A stretch of 64,000 nt of DNA from positions 1 through 64,000 of the forward strand of contig NZ_CAKAKL010000016.1 of NCBI RefSeq assembly GCF_916619195.1, in the 5' to 3' direction. The notes below the pieces were generated by a model. That model had not been told where the DNA came from and made no database searches. It saw only the letters and a program-made list of their open reading frames with translations. Made by a program: the position numbers and the translations under genes. Positions 60,674 through 64,000 of this stretch are shown piece by piece. Positions within the stretch are counted from its first letter, which is position 1. The number at the start of each line of letters is the position of its first letter. Source of the DNA: Inquilinus sp. Marseille-Q2685. Its GTDB lineage: Bacteria; Pseudomonadota; Alphaproteobacteria; DSM-16000; Inquilinaceae.

Positions 60674-61324
60674 TCACTTCGTGCCGAACATACGGTCCCC
60701 GGCGTCGCCGAGGCCCGGGAGGATATAGGCGTTCTGGTCCAGGCAGCGGTCCAGCGCCGCGGTGTAGATGCGCACGTCGGGGTGCTTGGCGTGCAGCGTG
60801 CGCACGCCCTCCGGCACCGCCACCAGCGCCATGAAGCGGATCATCTCGTCCGGCACGCCGTGGCGGTTCAGGACGTCGACGGCATGGACGGCGGAGTTGC
60901 CGGTGGCCAGCATCGGGTCGACCGCGATGAAGATGCGGCCCTGCGCCTCCGGCAGCTTCACCAGGTATTCGACCGGCATCTTGGTGTCGTGGTCGCGATA
61001 CAGGCCGATATGGCCCTGGCGGGCGGAGGGGATCAGCTCGATCAGCCCCTCGGTCATGCCCAGGCCGGCGCGCAGGATCGACACCAGCGCCACCTTCTTG
61101 CCCAGCAGCACCGGCGCATCCATGGCCTCCAGCGGCGTCTCGATCCGCTCGGTGGTCAGCGGCAGGTCGCGGGTGATCTCATAGCCCATCAGCAGCGAGA
61201 TCTCGCGCAGCAGGCGCCGGAACCCGTTGGTCGACCGCCCCTTGTCCCGCATGTGCGACAGCTTGTGCTGGATCAGCGGGTGGTCGAGGATGAAGAGGTT
61301 CGGGAATTCGGGCTGCGTCTTCAT
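60674..61324 (-). CDS. upp: Uracil phosphoribosyltransferase
   Basis: 216 residues. PRPP-binding motif is [22 protein letters not shown], with [23 protein letters not shown] and [21 protein letters not shown]. The N-terminal [32 protein letters not shown] is typical. It salvages uracil to UMP. DUF4170 follows in the same operon. Confidence 0.96.
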   Translation of the reverse strand: MKTQPEFPNLFILDHPLIQHKLSHMRDKGRSTNGFRRLLREISLLMGYEITRDLPLTTERIETPLEAMDAPVLLGKKVALVSILRAGLGMTEGLIELIPSARQGHIGLYRDHDTKMPVEYLVKLPEAQGRIFIAVDPMLATGNSAVHAVDVLNRHGVPDEMIRFMALVAVPEGVRTLHAKHPDVRIYTAALDRCLDQNAYILPGLGDAGDRMFGTK

Positions 61325-61406
61325 CGGGCCTCGGGCGCGGCGGTGTCGGCCCGACCATACAGGGTGGGGCCGGCCGTTCCAAGGGCCGGGCCCGCACCCC
61401 AGGAAG

Positions 61407-61802
61407 TCAGGCGCGTTCCAGCTCAAACCCCTCGTCCAGCCAGCCGGCGATGCCGCCGATCATCACCTTCACCGGCCGGCCCAGCTCGGCCAGCCGGATC
61501 GCGGCGCGGTCGGCGCCGTTGCAGTGCGGACCGGCGCAATAGACCACGAACAGCGTGTCCTGCGGCCATTCGGCCATGCGCTCGGCCGTGATCGTCCGGT
61601 GCGGCAGGTTGATCGCGCCGGGGACGTGGCCGGCGGCATAGGCCTTCGGCCCGCGCGCCTCGGCCAGCACGAAGCCGGGGGCGCCCGTGGCCAGGGCCTC
61701 GTGCACGTCGGCGCAGTCGGTCTCGAAGGCGAGCCGGGCGCGGAAATGGGCCAGCGCCTCGGCGGCCGGGGCGGCGGGAACGGCGGTGACGGCGTTGCTC
61801 AT
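61407..61802 (-). CDS. Single-domain rhodanese
   Basis: 131 residues. Rhodanese fold: [29 protein letters not shown] and active loop [24 protein letters not shown] (active-site Cys in [10 protein letters not shown]; the loop CAGPHCN is unusual in carrying two Cys). The last part [19 protein letters not shown] is the family's WxxxGxxxE ending. Sulfur transfer or unknown. Confidence 0.9.
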   Translation of the reverse strand: MSNAVTAVPAAPAAEALAHFRARLAFETDCADVHEALATGAPGFVLAEARGPKAYAAGHVPGAINLPHRTITAERMAEWPQDTLFVVYCAGPHCNGADRAAIRLAELGRPVKVMIGGIAGWLDEGFELERA

Positions 61803-61908
61803 GGTCGGTCTCCGTGTGACGCGGCCGGCACTCTGCCCAAGCCGGACGGGCCGGGCCATTGGCGCGATTGACAGGGATCGGGCAGATCTTGCCAAACCGC
61901 CGTGCGCG

Positions 61909-62568
61909 TCAGGGCCGGAAGAAGCGGTGGCCGCCGATGGTGACGAGATAGGCCTCGGGCGTGGCCCACGCCGGGGCGCCGATCCGGGCGGGGGCATAGA
62001 AATGCGTGGCGCCGCGGGTCGGGTCGGTGAAGATGCCGGCCATCATGTGCAGCGCCACCGACCAGGCGATGCGGAACCGGGCCGCGTCGCGGATGGTCAG
62101 GTCGCCGGTGGTCCAGGGGAACTGGCCGCGATCGGCGATCACGCGGCAGATGGTCTTGGGATAGGCCGGGCTGCGCAGCCGGTTCAGCACCACCTGCGCG
62201 ACCGCCAGCTGGCCCAGCCGGGTCTCGCCCTGGGCCTCGAAATACACGGCATAGGCCAGGCAGCGGGCCTGGCGCAGCACCTGCGGCCGCTGCCGCGCAT
62301 CGGCCAGCCGCAGCCGGCTGACGATCAGGCGGCGGATCTGCGCCGGGCTGGCGCGGCCGCGCATGGCGGGCTGGACGGCGGGGGCCGGTTCGGCGGCAGC
62401 CGGGGCGTCCGGGCGGCTCGGGATCACGCTGCCGACGGGGTCGCCGGGCGGCATGATCCAGCCTTCGCCCAGCTCCTGTGGGGCCAGCTCCTGGGCGCGC
62501 GGCCCCGGCGCCGGGCACAGCAGCAGCAGCGCCGCCAGCAGCGGCGTGAGCAGGGCCGGCCGGCGCAT
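61909..62568 (-). CDS. SleB/CwlJ-type cell wall hydrolase
   Basis: 219 residues with a signal peptide (LLAALLLLCPAPGPRAQ). The Hydrolase_2 domain: QARCLAYAVYFEAQGETRLGQLAVAQVVLNRLRSPAYPKTICRVI (catalytic Glu in YFEAQGE), FPWTTGDLTIRDAARF, HFYAPARIGAPAWATPEAY. It cleaves peptidoglycan glycan strands. Its start codon overlaps the stop of the type II secretion C-like gene (TGATG), so co-transcribed. Confidence 0.9.
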   Translation of the reverse strand: MRRPALLTPLLAALLLLCPAPGPRAQELAPQELGEGWIMPPGDPVGSVIPSRPDAPAAAEPAPAVQPAMRGRASPAQIRRLIVSRLRLADARQRPQVLRQARCLAYAVYFEAQGETRLGQLAVAQVVLNRLRSPAYPKTICRVIADRGQFPWTTGDLTIRDAARFRIAWSVALHMMAGIFTDPTRGATHFYAPARIGAPAWATPEAYLVTIGGHRFFRP

Positions 62569-63079
62569 CAGGGCGGCGGGGGCGGGAACAGCGGCAGCTC
62601 GACCGCGCCGTCGGGGCCGGTCAGCGTCACCGAGCCGGGGGCGATCCGCTCGACATGCCAGCCGGACAGGTCGTCGCCGGGCCGGGCGGTCATGATCTCG
62701 CCGGTGTCGTCGCGGCGCAGCAGCGCCACGCCCTGGTCGCCGGCCAGGATCACGCCCTGCACCGTGACCGCGGGCGGCGGTTCGGCGGCGGCGGCGGGGG
62801 CGGCGGCGCCTCCGCCGGCGGCGGCGGGGGCTGCGGGCCGCGGCGGCTCGGGTTGAACAGCGGCCGCTCCACCGTCGCGGTCAGGTCCGACAGCTGCGGC
62901 GCCAGCAGGGCCGGGGGCGGCTCGGCGGCCGGCGCCTCCGGCGGCAGCGCCGCCTGGGCGTTGCCGGAGCGCACGACGGCCGGCACCGCGGCCGGGTCGT
63001 CTGGCTCCAGCAGATACGACACGCCGATGGCGAGGGGGCCGAGCACGACCAGGAGCCGGGTCAGGGGATGCCACGCCAT
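62568..63079 (-). pseudogene. Type II secretion C-like (PulC/GspC) gene, frameshifted in a proline tract
   Basis: Frame 1 from ATG 63079 reads an N-terminal membrane segment (RLLVVLGPLAIGVSYLL), the ERPLFNPSRR motif, then a Pro-rich run. The C-terminal half, EPPPAVTVQGVILAGDQGVALLRRDDTGEIMTARPGDDLSGWHVERIAPGSVTLTGPDG, is in another frame and ends at the TGA coupled to the next gene. The gap is 512 nt, one base short of a multiple of three. The break lies in a CCG/CCC-rich stretch at about 62780-62830, so a sequencing error is as likely as a true pseudogene. Confidence 0.75.
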
Positions 63080-63080
63080 G

Positions 63081-63650
63081 TCAACTGCCCTCCGGCCGGC
63101 GCATCACGCCATAGACGTCGACCGAGACCGTCAGCTCCGGGTCCTCCTCGCCCTCGGTCGATTCGGTGCGGATGGTGAAGGCGGGGATGAACAGCGGCGG
63201 CGCCCCGGCCTCGAAGGCCTGCAGGATGGCGCGCAGCGCCTCGATCCGGGCGCCGAAGCTGGCGCGCAGCCCGACCCGGCTGTAGCCGCCGGGGTCCTCC
63301 ACCGCCGGCAGCACCGTCATGCTGTCGACCCGGCCGCCCTGGGCGGCGACGACGCCGGCGACCAGCTGCTGCAGTGCCGCGCCGGCGATCGCCGGGGTGG
63401 CGCCCTGCAGCGCCGGCGTCTCCCCGCCCGCCGCGGCGACCAGGGCGGCGCGGCGCTCCTCCAGCCGGTCGCGGGTCAGCGACAGCCGGGCCAGCAGCGC
63501 CAGCTCCTGGCGCAGCCCGGCGGCGGTGTCGTCGGCGTCGCGGATGGCGACCGCCCCGGCGGCGAAGCCGGCGCCGATGCCTACCAGCGCCAGCAGCAGC
63601 AGGCCGACGGCGATCAGGCGGCGGGCGGCGGGGCTGAGGTCGATATTCAT
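63081..63650 (-). CDS. Type II secretion M-like (GspM) protein
   Basis: 189 residues. One N-terminal transmembrane helix (RRLIAVGLLLLALVGIGAGFAAG), then a coiled-coil-like stretch (ADDTAAGLRQELALLARLSLTRDRLEERRAALV), and a ferredoxin-like domain (ALQQLVAGVVAAQGGRVDSMTVLP, VGLRASFGARIEALRAILQAFEAGAPPLFI). GspM-type inner-membrane component. Starts with a 4-bp overlap (ATGA) with the L-like gene upstream. Confidence 0.75.
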   Translation of the reverse strand: MNIDLSPAARRLIAVGLLLLALVGIGAGFAAGAVAIRDADDTAAGLRQELALLARLSLTRDRLEERRAALVAAAGGETPALQGATPAIAGAALQQLVAGVVAAQGGRVDSMTVLPAVEDPGGYSRVGLRASFGARIEALRAILQAFEAGAPPLFIPAFTIRTESTEGEEDPELTVSVDVYGVMRRPEGS

Positions 63651-64000
63651 GGCTGCGGCCCCGTCACCAGCGTGGCGCTGACGGCGAAGCGGTCCTGGCC
63701 GCGCTGCGGGTCGCGCACGCTGGGCGCGGCGAAGGCGACGGAGCGGAACTGCGGCAGCGCCGACAGCACCGGGATCAGCCCGGCCGAATCGTCGGCGAAG
63801 CCGCCCAGCCGCAGCGTGCCCTGCTCCAGCGACAGCTCGGTCAGCCAGGCGCTGTCGGGCAAAGTCTGGCTGACCGTCTCGATCAGGGCCGTGACATAGG
63901 GCGTGGCGCGGCGCTGGGCGCCGAGATAGGAGCCCGCCTCCTCCAGCGCCCGGATCTCCGCCTGCAGGGCGCTGGCCGGCGCGGTCGCGGCGCGGGCCGT
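63647..64000 (-). CDS. Type II secretion L-like (GspL/PilN) protein, C-terminal part
   Basis: 117 visible residues; it continues beyond the right edge. The segment begins with a helix (ALQAEIRALEEAGSYLGAQ), then YVTALIETVSQTLPDSAWLTELSLEQGTLRLGGFADDSAGLIPVL and FRSVAFAAPSVRDPQRGQDRFAVSATLV, the PilN/GspL periplasmic ferredoxin-like domain. Overlaps the M-like start by 4 bp. Confidence 0.75.
   Translation of the reverse strand, partial: TARAATAPASALQAEIRALEEAGSYLGAQRRATPYVTALIETVSQTLPDSAWLTELSLEQGTLRLGGFADDSAGLIPVLSALPQFRSVAFAAPSVRDPQRGQDRFAVSATLVTGPQP

Overview
The window is about 70% G+C, densely coded on both strands, and reads as a chromosomal segment of an alphaproteobacterium. Supporting signs are a five-gene F1 ATP synthase operon (atpHAGDC) without F0 genes, an RNase E with a long insert in its S1 region, and the mostly alphaproteobacterial small families DUF4170, DUF3293 and TIGR01459. 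A Rhodospirillales-type genome such as Inquilinus or Azospirillum relatives is my inference, not something the sequence proves. I saw no rRNA, tRNA or CRISPR array.

Layout. 1-9.4 kb: a secreted coiled-coil protein (running off the left edge as a suspicious chimera with DedA), dedA, a glycerophosphodiesterase, ychF, an MliC lysozyme-inhibitor lipoprotein, a sorbosone-type dehydrogenase, a Phd/VapC toxin-antitoxin pair, a thioesterase/TetR divergent pair, yifB and a small lipoprotein. 9.6-16 kb: pth, rplY, a metQ operon behind a cysteine-rich leader peptide, and rne. 16-28 kb: mrcA, two DUF genes, ade, the F1 ATP synthase operon, a CDF zinc exporter and an RHH regulator. 28-41 kb: a HAD phosphatase, prfB with its programmed frameshift, ilvD, an MFS/MarR divergent pair, metH, a periplasmic binding protein and a MEKHLA protein.

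40.7-43.9 kb is a low-G+C island. It holds a two-gene operon (AlbA_2/HATPase regulator plus ParA-like ATPase) whose first gene is cut cleanly by an IS5-family element. This is the best candidate for an undescribed system here. 44-56 kb: accessory metabolism (P1 peptidase, Tat-exported aldo/keto reductase, GlxA regulator with a cysteine hydrolase, Asp/Asn beta-hydroxylase, LysE exporter, methylmalonyl-CoA mutase, DUF763, two tandem secreted Tyr/Pro-rich proteins). 56-64 kb: a probable Fur-controlled small RNA, an MFS-like protein, a GNAT acetyltransferase, an alpha/beta hydrolase, the ohr/ohrR divergent pair, upp, a rhodanese, a SleB-type hydrolase and the end of a type II secretion cluster (C-, M- and L-like genes).

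Regulatory and repeat highlights: an approximately 140-bp dispersed, highly structured element present twice with compensatory changes; a Cys-codon leader peptide before metQ; a promoter/Fur-box/terminator sRNA unit; a SahR-like palindrome before metH; paired OhrR operators. Three genes (a VapB-like antitoxin, a DUF6886 protein and the GspC-like gene) are frameshifted as given. The first 127 bases exactly duplicate an internal stretch of dedA, which points to an assembly edge.
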